A stretch of DNA of 64,000 nucleotides, taken from positions 6,205 to 70,204 of the forward strand of contig DASYQM010000451.1 of the NCBI GenBank assembly GCA_036005525.1. The letters run 5' to 3'. The translations under genes were made by a program, and so were the position numbers. Of the stretch, positions 8,779 through 17,225 are shown piece by piece. This DNA comes from UBA9676 sp036005525. Lineage in GTDB: Bacteria; Actinomycetota; Actinomycetes; Streptosporangiales; Streptosporangiaceae. The notes under the pieces are model-generated. The model worked only from the letters and a program-made list of their open reading frames with translations, did not search any database and was not told where the DNA came from. Every line of letters begins with the position of its first letter. Positions within the stretch are counted from its first letter, which is position 1.

Positions 8779-9601
8779 CTGGCTCGTTGGCCAGGGCGTT
8801 CGCGGGCTGGCCGTGAACGTGGACACGGGCGAGGGGCCGCACCTATTTCCGGCGGAGCGGCTCCGGGTCCTGGAGATCGTGGTCGCGGAGGTCGGCGGCC
8901 GGGCCCTCGTGGTCGCCGGGCTCGCGGCCTCGTTTACCGAGCAGGCCCGCCGGCTTGCCGCCGACACCGCCCGCGCCGGAGCAGACGCCCTGCTCGTCTT
9001 CCCCATCTCCGCCTACCAGGGCGAGCCGCTGGATCCAGAGATTCCCGCCTCGTACCACCGTGCGGTTGCCGAGGCCTCCGGCCTTCCCCTCATTGCCTTC
9101 CAGCTCCAGCCCGCGCTGGGCGGCGTGAACTTCTCCGCCGAAACCATCGAGCGCACCATGAGCATCGATGGTGTCGTGGCCATCAAGGAGGCGTCCTTCG
9201 ATGCGAAGCGGTTCGTGGAGACCGCGCGGCTGGTGAAGTCCCTGCCGTCGGCCCCCACCGTCCTGAACGGCAACGACAACTTCCTTCTCGAGGCCTACCT
9301 CCTCGGGGCCGAGGGCGCGCTGCTCGGCTTTGGCACGCTCGCCGCGCGCGAGCAAGTCCAGATGCACCGGGCCGTCCGCGACCACGACCTCCCCCGTGCG
9401 TTCGAGCTCCGCGACATGCTCCAGCCCTTGTGCGACGTGATCTTCGCCAGGCCCGTCCGCGACTATCGCGCTCGCATCAAGTACGCGCTCATGCGCCTCG
9501 GGGTCATCGACGAGGCCCACGTTCGCCCGCCACTGCGCCCACTCGCCAAGGAGGCGTGCTACCTCGTCGATCGCGCGCTCAAGGAAGCGGGGCTTGCATA
9601 G
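8681..9601 (+). CDS. Dihydrodipicolinate synthase/N-acetylneuraminate lyase family protein
   Basis: 306 aa. Start at ATG 8681 was chosen over the upstream ATG 8648 because GGAGAAAGGA lies directly before it. TIM-barrel class I aldolase family with the Schiff-base lysine in VVAIKEASF. The usual lysine-biosynthesis context is absent, so a 2-keto-sugar-acid aldolase or dehydratase-like role within this sugar regulon is more likely than DapA. Its 5' end overlaps the 3' end of the molybdopterin subunit gene by 98 bp, and its stop TAG overlaps the next GTG. The true substrate cannot be told from sequence. Confidence 0.82.
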   Translation: MERPDLNGLIAAIVTPMRSDTSIDEESLRRYVDWLVGQGVRGLAVNVDTGEGPHLFPAERLRVLEIVVAEVGGRALVVAGLAASFTEQARRLAADTARAGADALLVFPISAYQGEPLDPEIPASYHRAVAEASGLPLIAFQLQPALGGVNFSAETIERTMSIDGVVAIKEASFDAKRFVETARLVKSLPSAPTVLNGNDNFLLEAYLLGAEGALLGFGTLAAREQVQMHRAVRDHDLPRAFELRDMLQPLCDVIFARPVRDYRARIKYALMRLGVIDEAHVRPPLRPLAKEACYLVDRALKEAGLA

Positions 9602-10590
9602 TGGGCCTGCGGGGAGTGGGAGTGTTCTTGCCGACGTTCGCCGGAGCCCGCGGGCGCACCGGAGGAGAGCTTGCGGCGTTCGCCCGGCGCGCCGAGGACC
9701 TGGGGTTCGACTCCGTGTGGGCGACCGATCACCTGCTGCACCAGAGCAGGTTCTATGCGGTCCCGTGGCTCGATCCGGTCGTCTCGCTCAGCTACGTGGC
9801 GGCAACGACGTCGCGGTTGCGCCTGGGCACCTCGGTCCTCGTGCTGCCGACCCGCCAGCCGGTCGTCCTCGCGAAACAGATCGCCACACTCCAGGCTCTC
9901 GCCGATGAGCGCTACATCCTGGGCGCGGGAACGGGCTGGGATGACCGGGAGTTCCACGCCGTCGGGCAGCAGCGAGCGGAGCGCGGCGCGCGGACCGACG
10001 AATCGATCGCGATCATACGCCGGCTGCTGGCGGGCGAGTCCGTGACGTACCAGGGCCGGTTCTACCAACTGCGGGACGTGGCGGTCGGCCCGGCGATGCG
10101 CTCGCCGCTCTGCCTGTGGAGCGCCGGCGGCCGGCAGCTCCCGCACGCGGCATCCCCGGAGCGGCCCGTGCTGGCGCCGGCGGTTCTCCGGCGGATCGTC
10201 GCCTCCGACGGGTGGATCGCGCGGCCCACGTCCCTTCCGTCACAGATCTCCGAAGACCTCGCCGAGATCCGGCCCGCGCTCGCCGCCGCGGGCCGCGATC
10301 TGGACACGTTCACGGTCGCCCATGAGAACTTCCTCCATCTCGTTCCCACCGCGAACCGCGAGGAGGCCCTCGCCGAGCAGCGCCGCGCCTACGCGACGAT
10401 CATGGGAGACGGCAGGCCCTTCGACTACTTCGAGCAGGTGTACCTGACGGGCACGCCCACCGAGATCCTGGAGAAGCTCCGGGCGAGGATGGCCATCGGC
10501 GTCGAATACCTGATCCTCCACACCCTGGAGCCGTCGACGGCGCAGCTGGACCTTTGGGCGGAGCATCTGCTGCCCCACCTGGCGGCCTGA
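9601..10590 (+). CDS. LLM-class (probable F420-dependent) oxidoreductase
   Basis: 329 aa, GTG start overlapping the previous stop (TAGTG). Bacterial luciferase-like TIM barrel with FDSVWATDHLL, LRLGTSVLVLPTRQPVVLAKQIATL and GAGTGWDDREF, as in F420-dependent reductases/dehydrogenases of actinobacteria. The C-terminal half holds family helices (EILEKLRARMAIGVEYLILH). It sits between the DHDPS-like and second GH4 genes with 1-nt junctions, so it should act on the same sugar or its oxidation product. Known family members include F420-dependent glucose-6-phosphate dehydrogenase, making a sugar substrate plausible but unproven. Confidence 0.83.
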   Translation: MGLRGVGVFLPTFAGARGRTGGELAAFARRAEDLGFDSVWATDHLLHQSRFYAVPWLDPVVSLSYVAATTSRLRLGTSVLVLPTRQPVVLAKQIATLQALADERYILGAGTGWDDREFHAVGQQRAERGARTDESIAIIRRLLAGESVTYQGRFYQLRDVAVGPAMRSPLCLWSAGGRQLPHAASPERPVLAPAVLRRIVASDGWIARPTSLPSQISEDLAEIRPALAAAGRDLDTFTVAHENFLHLVPTANREEALAEQRRAYATIMGDGRPFDYFEQVYLTGTPTEILEKLRARMAIGVEYLILHTLEPSTAQLDLWAEHLLPHLAA

Positions 10591-11888
10591 TGGCGAAGAT
10601 CGTGCTCAACGGGGCCGGCAGCGTCGAGTTCACGAAGGAGCTGCTGGCGGACATCCTCGGCTTCGACGACCTCGCCGGGTCCACGATCGCGCTGTACGAC
10701 ACCAGCGGCGAGCGCCTTGAAACAGCGGCGGCCATCGCGCGCTGGACCGCGGGGGCGCTTGGTGTGCCCGCCACGATCGAGCCGCATCTCGACCGCCGGG
10801 CCGCGCTCGACGGGGCGGACCACGTGATCAGCATGATCCGGGTCGGCGGGCACGAGGGACTGCGGCTCGACTTCGAGATCCCCGCGCGCCACGGCGTGCG
10901 GCAGACGATGGCGGACACGCTGGGCATCGGGAGCATCTTCCGGGCCCTGTGCACGATCCCGGCGCTGCTCGAGCTGGCGCGCGAGCTGCACGAGGTCGCG
11001 CCCGGCGCCTGGCTCTACAACTACACGAACCCGATGGCGGCTCTGGTGTGGGCGATCTACGCGGGGACCGCCCACCAGCGCGTCGTCGGCGTGTGCATGT
11101 CGCCGGAGAACACCGCGCAGCAGCTCGCGGAGCTCGCTGGCGTCCCCTTCGGGCAGATCGCCTACGTCGTCGGCGGGATGAACCACCAGTCGTGGATCCT
11201 GCGGTTGGAGCACGATGGGCAGGACCTGTATCCGCGGCTCCGGCAGATCGTGCAGAACGACCCTGACGGGCTCGGACGGCGCGTCCGCGTGGAGATGCTC
11301 AAGCGGTTCGGCTACTTTCCAACCGAGTCGAGCGAGCACAGCGCCGACCTGGTGCCCTGGTTCCTTCCGCATGAGGACCAGGTCCGGCGCTTCCGGATCC
11401 CCGTGAACGATTACCTGCATCGCAGCGAGCGCAACCTTGGCTCCTACGCGGAGACCCGGCGCAAGCTCAAGGCGGGGGAGCCGCTCGAGCTCGAGCCCGG
11501 CCCCGAGTACGCCCCGCAGATCATCCACTCGATCGAGACGGGGACGCCCCGGATGGTCTACGGCAACGTCCGCAACGGCGGCTCGATCGACAACCTGCCG
11601 GAGGACTGTTGCACCGAAGTGCCGTGCCTGGTGGACCGGTCGGGGGTCCAGCCCACCCGCGTGGGGAGCCTGCCGCCGCAGCTCGCCGCGCTCAACCGCC
11701 TGTATCTGAACGTCTGCGAGCTGACCGTGCGGGCCGCGCTCGAGGAGCGCCGGGACCTGGTGTACCAGGCGGCGCTCCTCGACCCCAGCACGGCGGCCAC
11801 GCTGTCCATCGACGAGATCGTCCACGTGTGCGACGAGCTGATCGGCGCCCACGGCGACCTGATCCCGCACGGGATCCGGGATAGCTGA
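10590..11888 (+). CDS. GH4 family glycosidase, variant metal motif (CMS type)
   Basis: 432 aa; ATG shares its A with the TGA of the LLM gene. Strongly similar to the GH4 gene at 5.0 kb: IVLNGAGSVEFTKELL, NYTNPMA, GMNHQSWIL with the metal-ligand His, and FGYFPTESSEHSADLVPW. Where the first enzyme has GVCHS this one reads GVCMSPENT: the ligand Cys stays but the adjacent His, part of the motif that separates GH4 specificities, is Met. The two paralogues therefore probably split different linkages or residues of the same polymer. Last gene of the GH4 operon; convergent with the binding-protein gene 50 bp away. Confidence 0.88.
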   Translation: MAKIVLNGAGSVEFTKELLADILGFDDLAGSTIALYDTSGERLETAAAIARWTAGALGVPATIEPHLDRRAALDGADHVISMIRVGGHEGLRLDFEIPARHGVRQTMADTLGIGSIFRALCTIPALLELARELHEVAPGAWLYNYTNPMAALVWAIYAGTAHQRVVGVCMSPENTAQQLAELAGVPFGQIAYVVGGMNHQSWILRLEHDGQDLYPRLRQIVQNDPDGLGRRVRVEMLKRFGYFPTESSEHSADLVPWFLPHEDQVRRFRIPVNDYLHRSERNLGSYAETRRKLKAGEPLELEPGPEYAPQIIHSIETGTPRMVYGNVRNGGSIDNLPEDCCTEVPCLVDRSGVQPTRVGSLPPQLAALNRLYLNVCELTVRAALEERRDLVYQAALLDPSTAATLSIDEIVHVCDELIGAHGDLIPHGIRDS

Positions 11889-11937
11889 GCCGCCTGGTCA
11901 CGCGCCAGCGCCTGGCCAGGGGAGGCTACCCCGATCG

Positions 11938-13251
11938 CTAGCTGCCGGCCGGCACGTTCAGGATCGTGTCCGCCTGCTGCGCCGCCTGGTCGAGCGCGGC
12001 CTGCGGCGCGGCCTTGCCGAGGAGCACCGACGCGATGCCATTGCCGAGGGCATTGACGACGCGCGGCCACTGCGGCAGCGTGGGCATCGCCTCCTTGGCG
12101 TTCACCAGGTTTTGCGCCATCGGCCCGATACCCGGGTACTTCTTCAGGTACTGCTGGTAGCCCGGCAGCTTGAGGATGGACGGCCGGATGGGGAGCGAGC
12201 CGGACCCCATCATCCACGTCAGCTCCTGCTGCGGCGCGGTCAGCCACTTCAGGAACGTGATGGAGGCGTTCACGCGCGCGGTGCCGTTGTTGAAGATGAC
12301 CCAGTTGTCGGGGCCGGACACGGTCTGGTGGTTGCCGTTCACGGCCGGCAGCTGCACGTCCGCCCAGTCGACCTTCGCCTGGTTGAGCGTCGGAACCTCC
12401 CACGGGCCGCTGACGAACATCGCCAGGTGCCCGCTCGTGAACAGCGGCTCGGCCTTCTCTGCCGTCGGGTCCAGGTACACCGAATGGTCGACGGTCGCCA
12501 TCTGCTGCCAGAGCGTCAGGTTCGCTGTGCCCGCCTGCGAGTTGAACAGCGCCTTCTTGTCGTCCGGCGAGAGGATCTGCCCGCCGCGCTGCCAGAGCCC
12601 CGGGAAGAACCGCCAGGACGTGTCGAGCAGGTCACCGCCGATGGGGTAGTTCACGCCGTAGATGTGCTTGGCCGGATTGGTCAGCTTCTTCGCGACGGCG
12701 CGGAACTCGTCCCAGGTCCAGTTGGGGGACGGATCGGGGACGCCGGCCGCGGCGAACAGCTTCTTGTTGTAGATCACCGACAGGTTGTCGATGAGGGCGG
12801 GGAACCCGATGACCTTGCCCCCGGGCGCCACGATCTGCTTCGACGCCGGGTAGAAGTCGTTCCAGTTGAACCCGGGCTGATGGATCTGGCTCGCCAGGTT
12901 CACGGTCTTACCGCTCTCGGCGATGTTCGCGGCGTAGGAGCCGTAGATGTACGCGATGTCGGGAGCGGCTCCGGCCGCGATCGCCGTCGTGACCTTCGGG
13001 AGAAGGTCCCCGGTGGACGTCCCCCCGGAGCTCGCCTGCACCACGATGTTCGGATGCGAGGCGTTGAAGCTGTTGACGAGGTTCTGCATCACCTTGTCGG
13101 TGGGATCGGTCTGGGCATGCCAGAACTGGATCGTGACCGTCCCCGTCGGGCTGGCCCCGGAGGGCGCGGCCGAGCCGGATCCGGATGATCCTCCACAGGC
13201 GGCTAGCGCCAGGGTCAACGCCGCGATCCCCGCCAGCGCCGTTCGCTTCAT
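11938..13251 (-). CDS. Extracellular sugar-binding lipoprotein of ABC transporter
   Basis: 437 aa. Type II signal peptide with lipobox LAAC (Cys ~19), then a Gly/Ser-rich linker and a family 1 solute-binding domain (VTIQFWHAQTDPTD start, SGPWEVPTLNQAKVDW, and the C-terminal MPTLPQWPRVVNALG block). It captures the imported oligosaccharide at the membrane surface. Last gene of the permease-permease-binding protein operon on the minus strand, driven by cassette copy 2. It ends convergently against the second GH4 gene; the ~49-bp gap has a CCTGGCCAGG palindrome that could help termination. Confidence 0.92.
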   Translation of the reverse strand: MKRTALAGIAALTLALAACGGSSGSGSAAPSGASPTGTVTIQFWHAQTDPTDKVMQNLVNSFNASHPNIVVQASSGGTSTGDLLPKVTTAIAAGAAPDIAYIYGSYAANIAESGKTVNLASQIHQPGFNWNDFYPASKQIVAPGGKVIGFPALIDNLSVIYNKKLFAAAGVPDPSPNWTWDEFRAVAKKLTNPAKHIYGVNYPIGGDLLDTSWRFFPGLWQRGGQILSPDDKKALFNSQAGTANLTLWQQMATVDHSVYLDPTAEKAEPLFTSGHLAMFVSGPWEVPTLNQAKVDWADVQLPAVNGNHQTVSGPDNWVIFNNGTARVNASITFLKWLTAPQQELTWMMGSGSLPIRPSILKLPGYQQYLKKYPGIGPMAQNLVNAKEAMPTLPQWPRVVNALGNGIASVLLGKAAPQAALDQAAQQADTILNVPAGS

Positions 13252-13290
13252 ATCGGTCTCCTTGTTTTCGTCAGCCCTGGCCGCTGCCGG

Positions 13291-14205
13291 TCATCCCTTG
13301 ACGGCCCCGGTGATCGCCTGCACGAATCGGCGCTGGCCGATAAGGAACACAAGCAGCACCGGCACCGTGGTCAAGACGGTGCCGGCCATGATTTGCGACC
13401 AGTGGGTTACGTGTTCACCCTGGAACGTGGTGAGGCCCACCTGCACGGTGAACGTACGACTCGACGTGATCGCGATCAGCGGCCAGAAGAGATCGTTCCA
13501 CGCGTAGATGAACGTGATGATGCCGAGGGCGGCCAGTGCCGGCCTCGCGAGCGGCAGCACGATCTTCCAGAAGACCTGGAGGCGGCTGCATCCGTCGATG
13601 CGCCCGGCCTCCTCGAGCTCTCTGGGGAACGACTGGAAGAACGAGTACATGAGGAAGATGCCCAGCGCGGACGTCAGCTGCGGCACGATGAGCGCCCCGA
13701 GCGTGTTGATCAGCCCGATTTCGTGGAAGATCTCGAAAGTGGGGATCACCGTCAGCTGGAACGGGATGAGGGCGGTCGCGAGCAGCAGGATCAGCATCAC
13801 GCTGGAGCCCCGGAACTGAATACGCGCGAACGCGTAGCCGGCCAGGCTGCACAGGACCAGCTGTGCGATGACCGCGGCGCCGGAGACGATCAGGCTGTTC
13901 AGGAACCAGTAGGGGAAGTCCGAGCTGGCCAGCACGATCGAATACCCCCCGGTATCCAGGTGATGAGGCCAGAGCGTCGGGGGAATGCGGTTGATCTCAG
14001 TGTCCGTCATGAACGAGGTGAGGAGCATCCAGACGAACGGCAGGACCATGATGATCGACAACGGCAGCAGCACCAGATGCCCGCGCTGCGGCAAGTGGCG
14101 CCGCCAGCCGCTGCGGCGCATCCGCCGCTCGGCCTCCTCGATCCGGGCGCGGTGCAGCGCCACGTCGGCGCCGGGCGCGGGCAGCAGGACCTGCTCGCCG
14201 GTCAC
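13291..14205 (-). CDS. Sugar ABC transporter permease (MalG/UgpE type)
   Basis: 304 aa. GTG 14205 is chosen because it overlaps the upstream permease stop as GTGA; an upstream extension in frame lies inside that gene. Six membrane segments are predicted and the EAA coupling loop reads ELEEAGRIDGCSRLQVFWKI. Inner-membrane half of the importer, pairing with the MalF-type protein encoded just upstream and with the ATPase at 2.9 kb. An N-terminal cytoplasmic extension of ~45 residues rich in charged residues precedes the first membrane helix. Confidence 0.92.
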   Translation of the reverse strand: MTGEQVLLPAPGADVALHRARIEEAERRMRRSGWRRHLPQRGHLVLLPLSIIMVLPFVWMLLTSFMTDTEINRIPPTLWPHHLDTGGYSIVLASSDFPYWFLNSLIVSGAAVIAQLVLCSLAGYAFARIQFRGSSVMLILLLATALIPFQLTVIPTFEIFHEIGLINTLGALIVPQLTSALGIFLMYSFFQSFPRELEEAGRIDGCSRLQVFWKIVLPLARPALAALGIITFIYAWNDLFWPLIAITSSRTFTVQVGLTTFQGEHVTHWSQIMAGTVLTTVPVLLVFLIGQRRFVQAITGAVKG

Positions 14206-15122
14206 AGCGTGACCCTCCGCCTGCGGCCGTAGGCGAGCGCCCCGCCGATCGCGATCAGGCTGGTGAAGAACAGCACGTACGCGACGGCCGCGCCGTATCC
14301 GGCCGTGAAGAAGTTGAACGCCAGTTGATAGATGTAGTACACGAGCGTCAGCGTCGAGTTGAGTGGGCCGCCCTTCGTGGTCGTGTAGACGAGGTCGAAG
14401 AACTGGAACACGTCGATGAGGCCCCACACCAGGAGGAAGATCGTCACCGGCCGGACGGTCGGCAGGGTGACGTGCCAGAACCTTGACCATCTACCCGCGC
14501 CGTCGATCGCCGCCGCCTCGGCTACCTCTTGGGGGATGTCCTGGAGTGCCGCGAGGTAGATCACGACATTGAAGCCGAACTGGGTCCAGAAGTACACGAT
14601 CGCCAGCACGACCAGGGCCTGCGAGGGGTTCTGGAGGAAGCCCTGGCGCGGCAGCCCCACCGCCTGCAATCCGGCGTTCACGATCCCGAAGTCGGAATCG
14701 AAGATGAACGCGAACAGCAGGCCTTCGGCCGCCGCCGACGCGACGAACGGCACCAGGAAGCAGGTGCGGTAGAAGCCGATGAGCTTGATCTTCTGGTTCA
14801 GCAGGATCGCCACGCCAAGCCCCGCCGCGAGGCCGACCGGCAGGTACAGGACGGCGAGCAGGAGCGTGTTCGTGAACGCCTGGCGGAGCAGTGGGTCCTT
14901 GGCGAGGGCGGCGTAGTTCGCGAACCCGATGAAGTGGCCAGGCGACACGAGGTTCGAGTTCGTAAGCGACAGGTAGGCCGCCCAGGTCATGGGGATGAAG
15001 GACAGGCCGAGCACGATGATCACGGACGGGCTCGCGAACGCCCAGCCGGCGATGTTGGCCGAGCGGCGGATGCGGCGGTTGGCATCCCGGGCGATGGTGG
15101 CCTCGTCGAGGGTCGTGGCCAT
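14202..15122 (-). CDS. Sugar ABC transporter permease (MalF/UgpA type)
   Basis: 306 aa with six predicted membrane helices starting at IAGWAFASPSVIIVLGLSF. The EAA loop is EVAEAAAIDGAGRWSRFWHVTLP. ATG is preceded by GGAGGG at good spacing. First gene of the minus-strand operon; the promoter TTGCAG-17-TAATAT lies ~115 bp upstream in cassette copy 2, which ties its expression to the GH114 gene that uses the same promoter in copy 1. Confidence 0.92.
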   Translation of the reverse strand: MATTLDEATIARDANRRIRRSANIAGWAFASPSVIIVLGLSFIPMTWAAYLSLTNSNLVSPGHFIGFANYAALAKDPLLRQAFTNTLLLAVLYLPVGLAAGLGVAILLNQKIKLIGFYRTCFLVPFVASAAAEGLLFAFIFDSDFGIVNAGLQAVGLPRQGFLQNPSQALVVLAIVYFWTQFGFNVVIYLAALQDIPQEVAEAAAIDGAGRWSRFWHVTLPTVRPVTIFLLVWGLIDVFQFFDLVYTTTKGGPLNSTLTLVYYIYQLAFNFFTAGYGAAVAYVLFFTSLIAIGGALAYGRRRRVTL

Positions 15123-15238
15123 CAGCCCTCCGGTGGCTCATATGCGTCGGCGAGCGTGACGCGAACGGGGCCGGGACGCTGCCTCGCTCCAGGAGCTCCC
15201 GCCGTCGCTTCTGCTTTCGTTCTCGCTCGGATGTGCGG

Positions 15239-15267
15239 ATATTAGAACACACTCGTGCGCTCTGCAA
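15239..15267 (-). promoter_or_regulatory. Promoter for sugar ABC permease operon
   Basis: Minus-strand -35 TTGCAG (15267-15262) and -10 TAATAT (15244-15239) with a 17-bp spacer, matching the GH114 promoter of copy 1 except one base of the -35. Confidence 0.7.
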
Positions 15268-15288
15268 GGCTGCTTCTGGTCGTTCGGA

Positions 15289-15318
15289 TTGGTGCCCAAG
15301 CGGCCAGGACGGTAGATT
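15289..15318 (+). promoter_or_regulatory. Leaderless promoter for kinase/aldolase operon
   Basis: -35 TTGGTG (15289-15294), 18-bp spacer, -10 TAGATT (15313-15318). Transcription should begin at or beside the ATG at 15326, as in copy 1. Confidence 0.6.
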
Positions 15319-15325
15319 CACGTGG

Positions 15326-15406
15326 ATGCACGCCATCCCGGCCAGGCGCGTGACCTGGCCGGTTCGGTCATCGTCACCCCGCGCTGAGCCGGGCAGGTCA
15401 CAATGA
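15326..15406 (+). CDS. Possible 26-codon leader peptide overlapping the kinase start
   Basis: The ATG equivalent to the SIS gene start opens a 26-codon frame (MHAIPARRVTWPV...) whose TGA overlaps the ATG of the following kinase gene as ATGA. The kinase has only a weak Shine-Dalgarno (CAGG), so translation of a leaderless leader frame could couple to it. A perfect 9-bp inverted repeat lies inside the frame. No homology is recognised; this may be only a relic of the duplicated SIS start. Low confidence as a functional peptide. Confidence 0.3.
   Translation: MHAIPARRVTWPVRSSSPRAEPGRSQ
15338..15362 (+). promoter_or_regulatory. Perfect hairpin in leader of kinase operon
   Basis: CCGGCCAGG (15338-15346) and CCTGGCCGG (15354-15362) form a perfect 9-bp stem with a 7-nt loop, between the promoter and the kinase start and inside the leader frame. 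It could act as an attenuator or simply be structure in the 5' region. Confidence 0.4.
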
Positions 15407-16356
15407 TCCTCGTCGTCGCGCTCAACCCGGCTCTCGATGTGACGCATCACGTGCCGGGCGTCGACTGGGCGGGCGTCAACCGGCCGGCCGTGGTCCGGGC
15501 CCGGGCCGGCGGCAAAGGGCTGAACGTGGCCCGGACGTTGCGGGCGATCGGCGCCGAGGTGCGGCTGATCGGGTTCGCGGGCGGCATCACCGGCGAGCAG
15601 GTGCGGTCCGCACTCGGGGAGCTGCGGGTGCCGGCGTCATTCACGCCGATCGGTGGCGAGACCCGGCGCACCTTCGCCGTGGTCGACACCGCCCGTGGCG
15701 ATACCGCGCTGTTCAACGAACCGGGTCCCACGGTCGGGCCGGACGAGTACGCCGGGTTCTGCGTCATGTATGAAAAGGCACTGGCGGGATGCAGCGCCGT
15801 CGTCCTTTCCGGAAGCCTGCCGGGGGGGCTTTCGCCGGATACCTACGCAGAGCTGGGTGCCATGGCAGCGGCGGCCGGGGTGCCAGCCGTGCTGGACGCG
15901 CACGGAGAAGCGCTGCTCCGGGGCGCGGCTGCCCGCCCGGCCATCGTCAAGCCGAACCTCGCCGAGCTGGAAGCTCTCGCCGGCCGCAGCCTGTCCACGG
16001 CGCGCGGCGCGGACACCGATGCGGTGGCCCTCGCCGCGCGTGAGCTGAGGGCCGTGGGTCCGCAGGCGGTCGTGGTCACGCTCGGGGCCGCCGGGCTGTG
16101 CGCCGTCACCGGCGATGGCAGCTGGCACGCGGCGCCAGCGGCCGAAGTGCGGGGGAATCCAACCGGCGCAGGGGACGCCGTCGCCGCCGGCCTGGTGCAC
16201 GGGCTTGTCCTGGGGCGCCCGTGGGAGGAGCGGCTGCGGCACGCGGTCGCGCTCGGCACCGCCTCCGCCGCCGCGCCGGTCGCGGGAGAGTTCAGCCACG
16301 CTGCCTACGCCGAGGCGCTGGCCGGGGTCAGGGTGAACCGCGGCGAGGCCGGCTGA
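15403..16356 (+). CDS. 1-phosphofructokinase/tagatose-6-phosphate kinase family (FruK/LacC-like)
   Basis: 317 aa PfkB-family kinase of the FruK/LacC branch: N-terminal LNPALDVTHHVPGVDWAGVNR, substrate loop GGKGLNVARTL, and C-terminal ATP/catalytic motif NPTGAGDAVAAGLVHG with the base Asp. These enzymes phosphorylate fructose-1-P or tagatose-6-P to the bisphosphate. The next gene, one base overlapping, is a class II bisphosphate aldolase, so the pair forms the split step of the pathway. Tagatose-6-P is favoured because of the AgaS-like enzyme and AgaR-like regulator. Confidence 0.87.
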   Translation: MILVVALNPALDVTHHVPGVDWAGVNRPAVVRARAGGKGLNVARTLRAIGAEVRLIGFAGGITGEQVRSALGELRVPASFTPIGGETRRTFAVVDTARGDTALFNEPGPTVGPDEYAGFCVMYEKALAGCSAVVLSGSLPGGLSPDTYAELGAMAAAAGVPAVLDAHGEALLRGAAARPAIVKPNLAELEALAGRSLSTARGADTDAVALAARELRAVGPQAVVVTLGAAGLCAVTGDGSWHAAPAAEVRGNPTGAGDAVAAGLVHGLVLGRPWEERLRHAVALGTASAAAPVAGEFSHAAYAEALAGVRVNRGEAG

Positions 16357-17225
16357 TGCCCACGGCGCGGATGGGAGAGATCGTCGGGCCGGCGGCGGCG
16401 GCGGGCCACGGCGTGGGCGCCTTCAACGTCATCGGCATCGAGTACGCCGAGGCGATCGTGGCCGGTGCCGAAGCCGCCGGCGCGCCCGTGGTCCTACAGC
16501 TCAGCCAGAACTGTGTCGCTTACCACGGCGCGCTCGGCCCGCTGGGCCGGGCCTGCGCCGCCATCGCGGGCTCGGCGGCGGTGCCGGTGGCGCTGCACCT
16601 GGACCACGCCACCGGCACCGACCTGGTCCGGGAAGCCGCCGGCCTGGGCATCGGATCGGTCATGTACGACGCGTCGGCCCTGCCCTACGACCAGAACGTC
16701 CGCGCCACGGCCGGAGTCGCCGGGTGGTGTCACGAGCGGGGGATGTGGGTCGAGGCCGAGCTCGGCGAGATCGGCGGGAAGGACGGCGTGCACTCGCCCC
16801 GTGCGCGCACGGACCCCGGCGACGCGGCCCGCTATGTCGATGCCACGGGCGTGGATGCCCTCGCCGTGGCGGTCGGCAGCTCCCACGCGATGCGGACCCG
16901 CGATGCCGTCCTGGACACCGGGCTTATCGCCAGGATCCATGGTGTAGTCGGCGTCCCGCTGGTTCTCCACGGCTCGTCGGGAGTGCCCGATGCGGCGCTG
17001 GCCGCGGCGGTCGCCGCCGGGATGACCAAGATCAATGTGGCCACCCAGCTGAACAAGACGTTCACAGCCGCCGTCCGCGATCGTCTCGCGGCCGATCCGT
17101 CCCTGGTCGATCCGCGGCGCTACGGTGCGGCGGGGCGTGATGCGATTGCCATCGAGGTCACCCGCCTGCTGCGGGTGATCGGCGCCGGGGTCGCCAGCCA
17201 GGATGAATCACCGGGCAAGCCGTGA
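16356..17225 (+). CDS. Class II fructose/tagatose-bisphosphate aldolase (GatY/KbaY-like)
   Basis: 289 aa from the ATG sharing its A with the kinase stop TGATG. Zinc-dependent class II aldolase: GAFNVIGIEYAEAI near the N terminus, VALHLDHATG with zinc ligands, VEAELGEIGGKDGVHSP, PLVLHGSSGVPD and KINVATQLNKTF. It splits a ketohexose bisphosphate to DHAP and glyceraldehyde-3-P. GatY/KbaY-type enzymes use tagatose-1,6-bisphosphate, which fits the regulon. Confidence 0.87.
   Translation: MPTARMGEIVGPAAAAGHGVGAFNVIGIEYAEAIVAGAEAAGAPVVLQLSQNCVAYHGALGPLGRACAAIAGSAAVPVALHLDHATGTDLVREAAGLGIGSVMYDASALPYDQNVRATAGVAGWCHERGMWVEAELGEIGGKDGVHSPRARTDPGDAARYVDATGVDALAVAVGSSHAMRTRDAVLDTGLIARIHGVVGVPLVLHGSSGVPDAALAAAVAAGMTKINVATQLNKTFTAAVRDRLAADPSLVDPRRYGAAGRDAIAIEVTRLLRVIGAGVASQDESPGKP

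Larger units (their letters stand above)
15213..15336. repeat. Duplicated divergent promoter/operator cassette, copy 2
   Basis: Second copy of the element at 1867-1990, ungapped. CTTTCGTTCTCGCTC lies at 15214-15228. It sits between the permease operon (minus) and the kinase/aldolase operon (plus). It even keeps the ATG (15326) equivalent to the SIS start codon, here heading a short leader frame. Confidence 0.85.
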
